From Rhodobiaceae bacterium (GTDB lineage Bacteria; Pseudomonadota; Alphaproteobacteria; MED-G09): a stretch of 6,580 nucleotides of DNA. The stretch lies in assembly GCA_002704345.1 (NCBI GenBank), contig PAGD01000030.1, forward strand, positions 4,399 through 10,978. The letters are read 5' to 3'. Position numbers and translations under genes: made by a program. This document shows, in pieces, positions 1 through 5,974 of the stretch (the first letter of the stretch is position 1; every line of letters begins with the position of its first letter). The notes under the pieces are model-generated. The model saw only the letters and a list, made by a program, of their open reading frames with translations, searched no databases and was not told where the DNA came from.

Positions 1-53
1 ATATCATTATCTTGGAAGTCTAATTTATTAATCGAAATTACTGGAATGTTCAT
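1..53 (-). CDS. 5' fragment of a gene leaving the window, possibly a 2-oxoglutarate/Fe(II) oxygenase
   Basis: A minus-strand ATG at 53-51 opens a frame that stays open to the window edge and gives 17 codons beginning MNIPVISINKLD. It lies 25 nt downstream of the DUF3108 stop on the same strand, so it could be the next gene of that transcript. The opening IPVISI..L resembles the N-terminus of isopenicillin N synthase-like dioxygenases, which usually start with IPVIDL or similar. That resemblance rests on about ten residues and is only a hint. No catalytic HxD...H motif is in view. No clear Shine-Dalgarno sequence precedes the ATG; upstream is an A-rich stretch. Existence of a gene here is moderately likely; the family guess is weak. 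Confidence 0.35.
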   Translation of the reverse strand, partial: MNIPVISINKLDFQDND

Positions 54-78
54 TTTAAAGTTTTTTAGTTTCCATTTT

Positions 79-861
79 TTACTCTTTATCGTTGTTATTA
101 GTTATTTTATTAGCCTTCACTACCAAAGCACCAATAGGAGTATCTATTGTAAATTTTAAAGGAACCCACATTTTTTCTTTTTCAAAATATTTGTACCAAT
201 AGCTTATAGAATTTCTCTCTGATGCAGTTTCTAGAAAATCACTTTCTTCATAACCTACTATTGGATTAAACGATCCCCTACATAGGCTGGTTTCATATTC
301 AGTTTCATTAATCATTAATTTTCCCTTTTTTGTTCTTTTGCTCATTCTTATTTCATAAGAACGAACACCATCAAAACTTCTACTATTTTCCAAACAAGGA
401 TTTTCATAACTTCCAGATACCACAAATGCGCTATTTGGGTCGCTAGAATTTGATCCATACTTAAACAAGTCATCTTTGCTTAATATATCATTATCTCTGT
501 AAGGTGGGTTTGCTTGAACGCTAACAGGAATACCATCATTATATTTTATTATAGCCTCTCTAGACTTATTTTTATTTTTTATTTCATAATAAAAATTATA
601 TTTTTCAGGCTTTAAACGACCATCCTCCAACCAGCCCTTACTTTCTGCCTTAAAGTTAAAGCTTACAAATTTATCAACCAATCCAGCAGCTTGTATATCA
701 GTTTTGATATTCCAGTTGTTTTCCTTAAGATCTACTGTGTAAATTATTTCGGCTATCTTTAATCCACCAAGATTGGCTGAATATGAAATAATATTTTCAG
801 CTTTTATGGGCATTGGATTAGTTACCAATAGAAGTATTATAAGTAATTTATATTTTTTCAT
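79..861 (-). CDS. Exported DUF3108 domain protein
   Basis: This encodes a 260-residue protein. The chosen ATG (861) begins MKKYKLLIILLLV, a lysine-rich N-region and hydrophobic core ending near IKA-E (about residue 21), which is a typical signal peptide. An in-frame ATG 12 codons upstream would put charged residues ahead of the signal and is less likely. The mature part opens with YSANLGGLKIAEI and continues with a GLVDK segment near GWLEDGRLKPEKYNF, the pattern of DUF3108 periplasmic or envelope proteins, predicted to be rich in beta strands. Two cysteines (in PCLE and SLCRG) could form a disulfide after export. Members have no settled function; a cell-envelope role is inferred from export. 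It is divergent from the HAD-regB-regA operon. The family assignment is from pattern recognition. Confidence 0.82.
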   Translation of the reverse strand: MKKYKLLIILLLVTNPMPIKAENIISYSANLGGLKIAEIIYTVDLKENNWNIKTDIQAAGLVDKFVSFNFKAESKGWLEDGRLKPEKYNFYYEIKNKNKSREAIIKYNDGIPVSVQANPPYRDNDILSKDDLFKYGSNSSDPNSAFVVSGSYENPCLENSRSFDGVRSYEIRMSKRTKKGKLMINETEYETSLCRGSFNPIVGYEESDFLETASERNSISYWYKYFEKEKMWVPLKFTIDTPIGALVVKANKITNNNDKE

Positions 862-950
862 TTTATTCTCATTCTTATAAATAAAGTTTATAATCAACTC
901 TAGCTTGTTTTTTGTAAGAGAGCTATTGTCTCGTTAGTTTGGAGTACATT
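862..950. promoter_or_regulatory. Divergent intergenic region with candidate promoter for the HAD-regBA operon
   Basis: This 89-nt spacer separates the DUF3108 gene (leftward) from the HAD gene (rightward). On the plus strand a perfect TATAAT lies at 889-894. Seventeen nucleotides upstream, TTCTCA at 866-871 matches four of six bases of the TTGACA consensus. Initiation would fall near 901, giving a leader of roughly 50 nt for the HAD gene. For the leftward gene the same AT-rich patch reads ATTATAAA, and no good -35 partner was found. In DNA this AT-rich, TATAAT can occur by chance, so the call is tentative. Confidence 0.35.
941..944 (+). promoter_or_regulatory. Ribosome binding site deciding the HAD start
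   Basis: GGAG lies six nucleotides before the ATG at 951. It selects that ATG (MTYKAVIWDFGG) over an in-frame TTG at 939, which would overlap this site and has no Shine-Dalgarno of its own. Confidence 0.7.
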
Positions 951-1577
951 ATGACATATAAAGCAGTAATTTGGGATTTTGGAGGAGTAATTACCTCTAG
1001 TCCTTTTGAGGCCTTTAATAATTTTGAAAGTCAAAATAATCTTCCTCTAGATATTATAAGGACAATAAATTCTGAGAACCCAGATACCAATGCATGGGCA
1101 AAATTTGAAAGAAACGATATTAGTGTAGATCAATTTGATGGACTATTTGCTGAGGAGGCTGAAAAAAAAGGTTTTAATATAACAGGTAAACAAATTATAA
1201 AATTACTATCAGGTACGATAAGACCTTTTATGGTGGATTTTTTAAAGGATCTAAAAGATAAATATAAATTAGGTTGCATAACAAATAATGTTCAATCAGA
1301 TGCTAAGAGTAAACAGGATTATTCGAAGGAAGCTTCTGAGGCGATGGCTTTATTTGACCATGTGATTGAATCTTCTTTGATAGGAATAAGAAAACCCGAT
1401 CCAAGAATATATCATATGTCTTGTGAGGCTTTGGGAGTAAAGCCTGACGAATGTATTTATCTTGATGATCTAGGAATTAATTTAAAACCAGCAAAAGCTA
1501 TTGGTATGACAACTATAAAAGTTGTTAACCCAAATATTGCTATTAGTCAGGTAAAAGAATTCTTAGGTATAAAGTAA
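951..1577 (+). CDS. HAD-IA family hydrolase (ACAD10/epoxide-hydrolase N-domain-like)
   Basis: A 208-residue haloacid dehalogenase superfamily protein, probably a small-molecule phosphatase; the substrate cannot be told. All four HAD motifs are visible: motif I WDFGGVIT with nucleophile Asp9, motif II ITNN around Thr111, the motif III lysine in RKPDPRIY (Lys148), and motif IV YLDDLG with Asp172-Asp173. Residues of roughly 15-85 are a helical cap (subfamily IA). Motif I has Gly11 where the classical DxD has its second aspartate. The same change is known in other HAD members such as YihX (DLGN) and the ACAD10-like DxGGV group, so it need not mean loss of activity. GGAG before the ATG at 951 supports this start. 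The gene ends 6 nt before regB, so the two are almost certainly co-transcribed. Confidence 0.85.
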   Translation: MTYKAVIWDFGGVITSSPFEAFNNFESQNNLPLDIIRTINSENPDTNAWAKFERNDISVDQFDGLFAEEAEKKGFNITGKQIIKLLSGTIRPFMVDFLKDLKDKYKLGCITNNVQSDAKSKQDYSKEASEAMALFDHVIESSLIGIRKPDPRIYHMSCEALGVKPDECIYLDDLGINLKPAKAIGMTTIKVVNPNIAISQVKEFLGIK

Positions 1578-1583
1578 CAAAAA

Positions 1584-2873
1584 ATGGAAAATGCAGAAAA
1601 AGAAATATCAAGCTTAGGCCTAGGAATTAGGGCAAAGACTTTAATGAGCTTAAGGTGGGTGGCTGCAATAGGTCAAACAATAACATGTCTTGTTGTTGAT
1701 TATTTTTTTGGATTTCAGCTACCTTGGATAGAAATATTACTTACAATATTAGCCTTAATAATTTCAAACCTAGTCTTATATTTACGCTATTCTAACAATA
1801 ATAGATTGAGTGAAACAGCAACAACAGTCGTTATTGCCGGCGACATTCTTCAACTAGCGCTGTTGATATTTTTTACTGGCGGACTATCAAATCCGTTTGT
1901 TGTATTATTTATAACCCCAATTGCGATAACTGTTACAAGCCTCCCGATACGTTCGACTTCGATTCTTATAATTTTAACAATTATTTTTATAACTATACTT
2001 GGATCTTTTAACTATCCCCTTGAAAATAGTTTGTTAGATCTCTCTGTTCCTCCAATTTTTATTCTTGGAATGTGGGTTTCTCTTTTTGTGACTATTTTAT
2101 TTTTAACTTTTTATGCGGGTGGTTTAACTGATGAGTCTCGAAAAACATCTGCAGCACTTAAGGTTGCAGAAAATTTATTAGTTAGAGAAAAGAATTTATC
2201 TTCTCTAGACGGTTTAGCAGCAGCAGCAGCTCATCACCTTGGAACTCCTTTGGGAACAATAAGCCTTATTGCGAATGAATTAAAAAATGATGACAGCATC
2301 AATGAAAGCGCAAAGAAAGATCTAATGATTTTATCTGAAGAAGTTGATAAATGTAAAAAGATTCTTGGTTCTCTTGGAGAAAAACCTTCTAGCGATGACG
2401 ACTTGATTACCAAAATAGAGCTTCAGGCTCTTCTCGAGGAGTTATGTGAATTAATTAAAGTTAAGGAAATAGAGTTTTCTATTACTTTTGAGAATGATGA
2501 CTCAGGTATAAAAGAAGTTTTATTAAAAAGGCGTTCAGAATTACTTTTAGGCCTTTCAAATATTATTGAAAATGCCGCTGATTTTGCTCAAAGTATTGTT
2601 GAGTTAAATGTTTCGCAAAACGGTAAAGTTATTAATCTAGAAATAAGTGATGATGGTAGAGGATTTTCTAATTCAATCTTAAGTAGAATAGGAGATCCCT
2701 ATGTTTCAACGCGCTCTAACTCCTCTGATGGAGGTGATGGTTTAGGATTAGGATTTTTTATTTCAAAGACTTTACTGGAAAGGTTGGATATTACTATACA
2801 GGCTTACAATAAACCATATCCTAAAAATGGAGCTGTTGTTTTAATTAAAATTCCATATGATACGACTAGTTGA
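1584..2873 (+). CDS. regB: RegB/PrrB/ActS family redox-sensing sensor histidine kinase
   Basis: A 429-residue inner-membrane kinase that should autophosphorylate in response to quinone pool or redox state and pass phosphate to RegA. The N-terminal third (about 20-180) is hydrophobic, with five to six membrane segments, and carries GGLSNPF (99-105), the heptad linked to ubiquinone sensing in RegB. The dimerization domain has AAAAAHHLGTPLGTI with the phospho-acceptor His217. Cys257 lies 40 residues later, the same separation as His225 and the redox-active Cys265 of Rhodobacter RegB. The ATP-binding domain has the N-box NIIENAA (Asn330), G1 DDGRGF (356-361) and G2 GDGLGLGFF (384-392). One oddity is that the residue after the phospho-histidine, normally Glu, is His218 (cat cac). 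The gene starts 6 nt after the HAD stop with only a weak, A-rich ribosome site, suggesting coupling, and ends 30 nt before regA. Confidence 0.93.
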   Translation: MENAEKEISSLGLGIRAKTLMSLRWVAAIGQTITCLVVDYFFGFQLPWIEILLTILALIISNLVLYLRYSNNNRLSETATTVVIAGDILQLALLIFFTGGLSNPFVVLFITPIAITVTSLPIRSTSILIILTIIFITILGSFNYPLENSLLDLSVPPIFILGMWVSLFVTILFLTFYAGGLTDESRKTSAALKVAENLLVREKNLSSLDGLAAAAAHHLGTPLGTISLIANELKNDDSINESAKKDLMILSEEVDKCKKILGSLGEKPSSDDDLITKIELQALLEELCELIKVKEIEFSITFENDDSGIKEVLLKRRSELLLGLSNIIENAADFAQSIVELNVSQNGKVINLEISDDGRGFSNSILSRIGDPYVSTRSNSSDGGDGLGLGFFISKTLLERLDITIQAYNKPYPKNGAVVLIKIPYDTTS

Positions 2874-2903
2874 AATTAATAAAAAAGTAACTATCTAATA
2901 GGT

Positions 2904-3443
2904 ATGTCGAAATTAATAAATAATAAAAATATTATCATTGTAGATGATGATCAGATATGGCTAAACCAGTTATCTAGAGCCTTAACTAGAAGAGGTTATA
3001 TTACTTTTGAAGCTAAATCTGTTGCTAATGCAAAAGAGATTTTAAGGTCTGAGGATATTAATTATGGTGTAATAGATTTACGCCTTGATGATGGCGATGG
3101 ATTAGAGGTAATACTAGAACTTCAAAAAATTAATCCAAAGGCACGATCCATTATTCTTACTGGATTTGGTAATATTGCTAATGCAGTATCAGCAATCAAA
3201 GTTGGTGCAATAGATTATCTATCAAAGCCTGCAGGAATAGATGATATTTGCGCATCTCTATTTGCCCAATCCGATGAAAAGGCAGCACCTCCTGAAGAGC
3301 CAATGAGTGCAAACCGTATTAGGTGGGAGCATATACAAAGAGTTTATGAATTATGTGACAAGAATGTTTCTGAAACTGCAAGAAGGCTAAAGATGCACAG
3401 GCGAACTCTTCAAAGAATCTTATCTAAAAGGGCCCCGAGTTAA
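2904..3443 (+). CDS. regA: RegA/PrrA/ActR family response regulator
   Basis: A 179-residue DNA-binding response regulator, the partner of RegB and a global regulator of energy and redox genes in alphaproteobacteria. The receiver domain (about 8-120) has the acidic triad Asp14-Asp15-Asp16, phospho-acceptor Asp58 in VIDLRL, Thr86 in ILTGFGN and Lys108 in LSKPA. A short proline-containing linker (APPEEP, 128-133) leads to MSANRIRWEHIQRVYELC and a Fis-type helix-turn-helix at about 154-173 (NVSETARRLKMHRRTLQRIL). This C-terminus is nearly invariant in RegA orthologues and makes the call strong. The ATG at 2904 has only a poor Shine-Dalgarno (GG too close). Unlike Rhodobacter, no senC lies between or beside regB and regA here. 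Its TAA overlaps the stop of the convergent CinA-like gene. Confidence 0.95.
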   Translation: MSKLINNKNIIIVDDDQIWLNQLSRALTRRGYITFEAKSVANAKEILRSEDINYGVIDLRLDDGDGLEVILELQKINPKARSIILTGFGNIANAVSAIKVGAIDYLSKPAGIDDICASLFAQSDEKAAPPEEPMSANRIRWEHIQRVYELCDKNVSETARRLKMHRRTLQRILSKRAPS

Positions 3444-3928
3444 TTTCTAATTATTTCTAAAAATTGGTTAAGGGCTTCTTCAGAAAATTTGAACATATTA
3501 TCAATTCTATTGTTAGAACCTGTTAGAATATTATTAGTTTTTTCTTTTATTCCCGCAACTGCAAAACAAGAGTAACCAGCTGGATCACCATAGCCATTTC
3601 CTGATGGACCTGACGCTCCAGTTTCCCCAATACACCAGTTTGTATCGTACATTGCACATCCTTTTTGCGCTATTAATAATGCAAAAGGCTCACTACTAGA
3701 TCTAATATTTTTTTCTTTTAATTCTCTTAATCTCAGTCCTGTAAGTGCACGTATAGATTGAGCTGTATAAATAACTTGTCCACCCATATAATATAATGAT
3801 GCTCCAGGTTGAGATAATAATGCTGCGGAGATTAAACCACCTGATGAGGACTCAACTACAGAGACAGTTTCTTCCTTATTTTTTAAAATTTCAGATATTT
3901 GACTTGCAATTTTATTTAATTCATCCAT
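3440..3928 (-). CDS. Stand-alone CinA C-terminal domain protein (PncC-like)
   Basis: A 162-residue protein of the CinA-C family, whose studied members deamidate nicotinamide mononucleotide (PncC). It contains only this domain, with no N-terminal molybdopterin-binding-like domain. Family landmarks are ESSSGGLIS (26-34, equivalent to the usual ESCTGG), a GASLYYMGGQVIY segment (42-54), and GETGASGPSGNGYGDPAGYS (101-120), equivalent to the TGIAGPGG...KPVG region. The cysteine and threonine of ESCTGG are both serine and the glycine loop is altered, so activity is likely but the substrate is uncertain. The start at 3928 is chosen because AAGGAAG lies just upstream and because the longer frame reads back into the preceding gene. 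Its first codons overlap the end of the TIGR03084 gene by 8 nt, a sign of translational coupling. Confidence 0.82.
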   Translation of the reverse strand: MDELNKIASQISEILKNKEETVSVVESSSGGLISAALLSQPGASLYYMGGQVIYTAQSIRALTGLRLRELKEKNIRSSSEPFALLIAQKGCAMYDTNWCIGETGASGPSGNGYGDPAGYSCFAVAGIKEKTNNILTGSNNRIDNMFKFSEEALNQFLEIIRN

Positions 3929-4736
3929 TTTTTTCTTCCTTGGTAAAACGAGTTCCTTTTTTTGGAGGGTCCTCGGGAGGTCCTGCAAAACATTGAGCCA
4001 AAGACATCCATTTTGAGGCTGTATCTCCTCTCACCACCAAACTTGTATCCTTAATATTTCTAACTTGTGTTACGACTTGACAAAATTCAGTAGCACTTCC
4101 AGTTATTGAATTTTGAGTGTTATCTAAATTCCACTCCCAAGTTTTTTTAGATGGGGACTGCAAGATTAACTTTGGTATTTCCTTTGGTACCTCCATTGAT
4201 CTATTTATAAAAGTCCAACTAAAAGTATTAATACCTATAATTACAATATTTTTAATGCGGTCCTTATCGTCCCTTATTATACCAAGTAGGTCATATACCT
4301 CTTGTCCGTGTGACCATGTCTCCATATGCCTTGCTGTAATACTTGAGCGGACACTCATATCAGGACCGGCCCACTTAACTCTTTTTTTAGGATCTGCTTT
4401 TAAGAATTCTTTTGATATTTTTTCATACCCATTTTTCCATTCGAGAAGTAAATCTTGACCAGATTTATTATTAGAAAGCTCTTTTTCATAGGATCTAGCA
4501 GATTTACCTTGTTTTATCGCTTTAAAAAAATCTTCCATAAATTTAGAAAATTTTTTTTCATCAGTTAATGAAAGGTAGGCAGCATTATTCCAAACATGTA
4601 AATGATATAAAACATCATTAATTGTCCATGATTTAAATTGAGTTGCAGAATTAAAAACATCATCGTTTTTTTCTTTTAATATATTATATAATGAATTGCT
4701 TTCTTCTTTAAAATCTATGCTTTGTTCTAATGACAT
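3921..4736 (-). CDS. TIGR03084 family metal-binding protein (DinB/maleylpyruvate isomerase-like fold)
   Basis: A 271-residue cytoplasmic protein matching the remembered pattern of TIGR03084, a group in the DinB superfamily related to mycothiol-dependent maleylpyruvate isomerase. The N-terminal four-helix part has W37-T with YHLHVWN (His45, His47) and WAGPDMSVRSSITARHMETWSHGQEV (His137, Glu139, His143). These give the likely metal ligands, usually one His from helix 2 and an ExxxH or HxxxH pair from helix 3. The C-terminal part has GSATEFCQVVTQVRN (213-227) and ends with the signature AQCFAGPPEDPP (247-258). The reaction is not established; the fold relatives are thiol-dependent transferases or isomerases. 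It starts 6 nt after the small membrane ORF with no evident Shine-Dalgarno, and overlaps the CinA-like gene by 8 nt at its end, so it belongs to the cysK operon. Confidence 0.83.
   Translation of the reverse strand: MSLEQSIDFKEESNSLYNILKEKNDDVFNSATQFKSWTINDVLYHLHVWNNAAYLSLTDEKKFSKFMEDFFKAIKQGKSARSYEKELSNNKSGQDLLLEWKNGYEKISKEFLKADPKKRVKWAGPDMSVRSSITARHMETWSHGQEVYDLLGIIRDDKDRIKNIVIIGINTFSWTFINRSMEVPKEIPKLILQSPSKKTWEWNLDNTQNSITGSATEFCQVVTQVRNIKDTSLVVRGDTASKWMSLAQCFAGPPEDPPKKGTRFTKEEKNG
3935..3941 (-). promoter_or_regulatory. Ribosome binding site deciding the CinA-like start
   Basis: On the minus strand AAGGAAG sits six nucleotides before the ATG at 3928, inside the 3' end of the TIGR03084 gene. 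It supports the 162-residue start over a start 20 codons upstream at 3988. Confidence 0.7.
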
Positions 4737-4742
4737 TAGTTA

Positions 4743-4871
4743 TTAATTCACAAAATAATAATAAATTAAAGGGACCCAAATAAGCGAAGTAGTAATTAAA
4801 CCCTTTATTGCTTGGTAAATAATCCAAAGCCAAAAATAGCGTCTACAAAATTCTTTAATTTTTTTGAACAT
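4743..4871 (-). CDS. Small (42-residue) predicted membrane protein coupled to cysK
   Basis: A short open frame that exactly fills the gap between cysK and the TIGR03084 gene. It begins with ATG at 4871, one nucleotide after the cysK TAG (4875-4873), and ends with TAA at 4745-4743, six nucleotides before the next ATG. The peptide begins MFKKIKEFCRRYFWLWIIY, a basic head of six Lys/Arg in eleven residues. It continues with a hydrophobic stretch to the C-terminus, broken only by an AIKG at 21-24 and including TTSLIWVPLIYYY. This fits one long or two short membrane segments with the N-terminus inside. There is no strong Shine-Dalgarno, so translation probably depends on ribosomes finishing cysK. 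I do not recognise a named family and assign no function. Confidence 0.68.
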   Translation of the reverse strand: MFKKIKEFCRRYFWLWIIYQAIKGLITTSLIWVPLIYYYFVN

Positions 4872-4872
4872 T

Positions 4873-5871
4873 CTACAACCAACTCGGTATAGGTAAATTG
4901 TTTTCTTCTAAAAAACCAGCATTAAACATTTTGTTTTGATATCGACTTGCTGAGTCACATAAAATTGTGACAATTGTTTTACCTTTACCAAGAGATTTTG
5001 CTAGTTTTTTTGCACCAGCAATATTAATTCCCGAAGATAATCCTAAAAAAAGACCTTCTTCTTCAATAAGATTGTATAAGATATTTAGGGCCTCAGTATC
5101 ACTTACTCTAAATGGAATATCTAACGACATATCTTTAATGTTTTCTGTAACTCTTCCTTGTCCAATTCCCTCTGTAATTGAACTTCCCTCTGACTTAAGT
5201 TCACCTGTCTTAAAATAACTATACATATTGGCACCCATTGGGTCTGCTAATCCAATAGTAATATCTTTATTTTTAGATTTTAAATAGGCTCCCACTCCAG
5301 AAAGAGTGCCACCCGTTCCAATTGCACAAATAAAGCCATCAATTGTTCCGTTAGTTTGTGTCCATATCTCTGGACCAGTCGTCTCAATGTGTGCCTGACG
5401 ATTAGCAGTATTATCAAATTGATTGGCCCAATAGGCTCCATTTTTAAGTTCTTTTTTTAAACTTTCTGCAAGGTCACCTGAATATTTAATATAATTCTTG
5501 GGGTCCTTATATGGAACAGCTGGCACTTGAATCAATTTTGCACCAGAAAACATAATTGCATCTTTTTTTTCTTGTGACTGGGTATCTGGAATAACAATTG
5601 TTGTTTTATAGCCTAAGGCATTTCCAACAAGTGATAGCCCTATTCCGGTATTCCCTGCAGTCCCTTCAACAATCATACCGCCTTTTTCTATTAATTTTCT
5701 TTTTTCAGCATCTTTTATAATATAAAGAGCAGCTCTATCTTTTACAGATTGCCCAGGATTCAAAAACTCTGCTTTTCCATATATTTTGCATCCTGTTTCC
5801 TCCGAGGCTTTTTTTAAGAAAATCAAAGGAGTATTTCCAATCATTTCTATCATATTATTATAAGTTTTCAT
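4873..5871 (-). CDS. cysK: Cysteine synthase A (O-acetylserine sulfhydrylase), PLP-dependent
   Basis: A 332-residue fold-type II PLP enzyme that makes cysteine from O-acetylserine and sulfide. The PLP Schiff-base lysine is Lys44 in NPGQSVKDRAA. The substrate-binding loop is EGTAGNTGIG (69-78), the PLP phosphate-binding glycine loop is AIGTGGTLSG (183-192), SSITEGIGQGR (230-240) is a conserved active-site segment, and Ser307 in LCDSASRY is placed to contact the pyridine nitrogen. The EGTAGNTG version, rather than the EPTSGNTG of E. coli CysK, is typical of alphaproteobacterial enzymes annotated cysteine synthase A, and the C-terminal extension ending LPIPSWL also fits that group. AAAGG at 5883-5879 lies seven nucleotides before the ATG. 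It is the first gene of a four-gene minus-strand operon and is divergent from a TonB-dependent receptor. Confidence 0.93.
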   Translation of the reverse strand: MKTYNNMIEMIGNTPLIFLKKASEETGCKIYGKAEFLNPGQSVKDRAALYIIKDAEKRKLIEKGGMIVEGTAGNTGIGLSLVGNALGYKTTIVIPDTQSQEKKDAIMFSGAKLIQVPAVPYKDPKNYIKYSGDLAESLKKELKNGAYWANQFDNTANRQAHIETTGPEIWTQTNGTIDGFICAIGTGGTLSGVGAYLKSKNKDITIGLADPMGANMYSYFKTGELKSEGSSITEGIGQGRVTENIKDMSLDIPFRVSDTEALNILYNLIEEEGLFLGLSSGINIAGAKKLAKSLGKGKTIVTILCDSASRYQNKMFNAGFLEENNLPIPSWL

Positions 5872-5878
5872 TTTTAGA

Positions 5879-5883
5879 CCTTT
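5879..5883 (-). promoter_or_regulatory. Ribosome binding site of cysK
   Basis: AAAGG on the minus strand, seven nucleotides before the cysK ATG at 5871, supports that start (MKTYNNMIEMIGNTPL). Confidence 0.6.
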
Positions 5884-5974
5884 ATGTCACATATGAAAGG
5901 GTATATGTATCTGTTAATTTTAACATTAATTTATTAATTGGATAACTAGTATAATTACACTATATAAGAAAAAA
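5884..5974. promoter_or_regulatory. Divergent cysK / TonB-receptor control region
   Basis: This is the promoter side of both the cysK operon and the receptor gene. Rightward, a perfect TATAAT at 5950-5955 has only a weak -35 (TTAATT at 5926-5931, spacing 18) and would place initiation near 5962, about 13 nt before the receptor ATG. Leftward, TTAACA (minus strand, 5917-5912) matches five of six bases of the -35 consensus, but no good -10 follows at 16-18 nt. Two perfect dyads are present: TGTTAA-TT-TTAACA at 5912-5925, and ACATAT-8 nt-ATATGT at 5889-5908. Either could be an operator, though short AT-rich dyads arise easily by chance in DNA of this composition. Confidence 0.35.

Noticed and set aside
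862..897. Twelve-codon extension of the DUF3108 protein
   Set aside because: It would place charged residues ahead of a normal signal peptide that begins at the ATG at 861.
939..950. TTG start four codons upstream for the HAD protein
   Set aside because: It would overlap the GGAG ribosome site that is well spaced for the ATG at 951, and HAD proteins begin close to motif I.
2215..2231. Repeated gca codons in regB as a microsatellite
   Set aside because: They encode the conserved alanine run (AAAAAH) before the phospho-histidine of RegB proteins.
3430..3437. GGGCCCC-containing stretch at the end of regA as a terminator
   Set aside because: The palindrome has no loop or adequate stem and is not followed by a U-tract on either strand.
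3929..3988. Twenty-codon N-terminal extension of the CinA-like protein
   Set aside because: It lies within the 3' end of the TIGR03084 gene, is rich in Lys/Arg/Pro unlike the family, and the ATG at 3928 has a good AAGGAAG site.
3796..3996. 66-residue plus-strand open frame
   Set aside because: It is antisense to the CinA-like and TIGR03084 genes, whose protein families are recognisable; its own translation resembles nothing.
4117..4458. 113-residue plus-strand open frame
   Set aside because: It is antisense to the TIGR03084 gene, with no ribosome site and low-complexity translation.
4967..5218. 83-residue plus-strand open frame
   Set aside because: It lies opposite conserved cysK coding sequence and shows no family features.
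5884..5937. 17-codon plus-strand ORF starting MSHMKGYMY before the receptor, a possible leader peptide
   Set aside because: It has no ribosome site and lies upstream of the likely receptor -10 box, so it would not be in that transcript.
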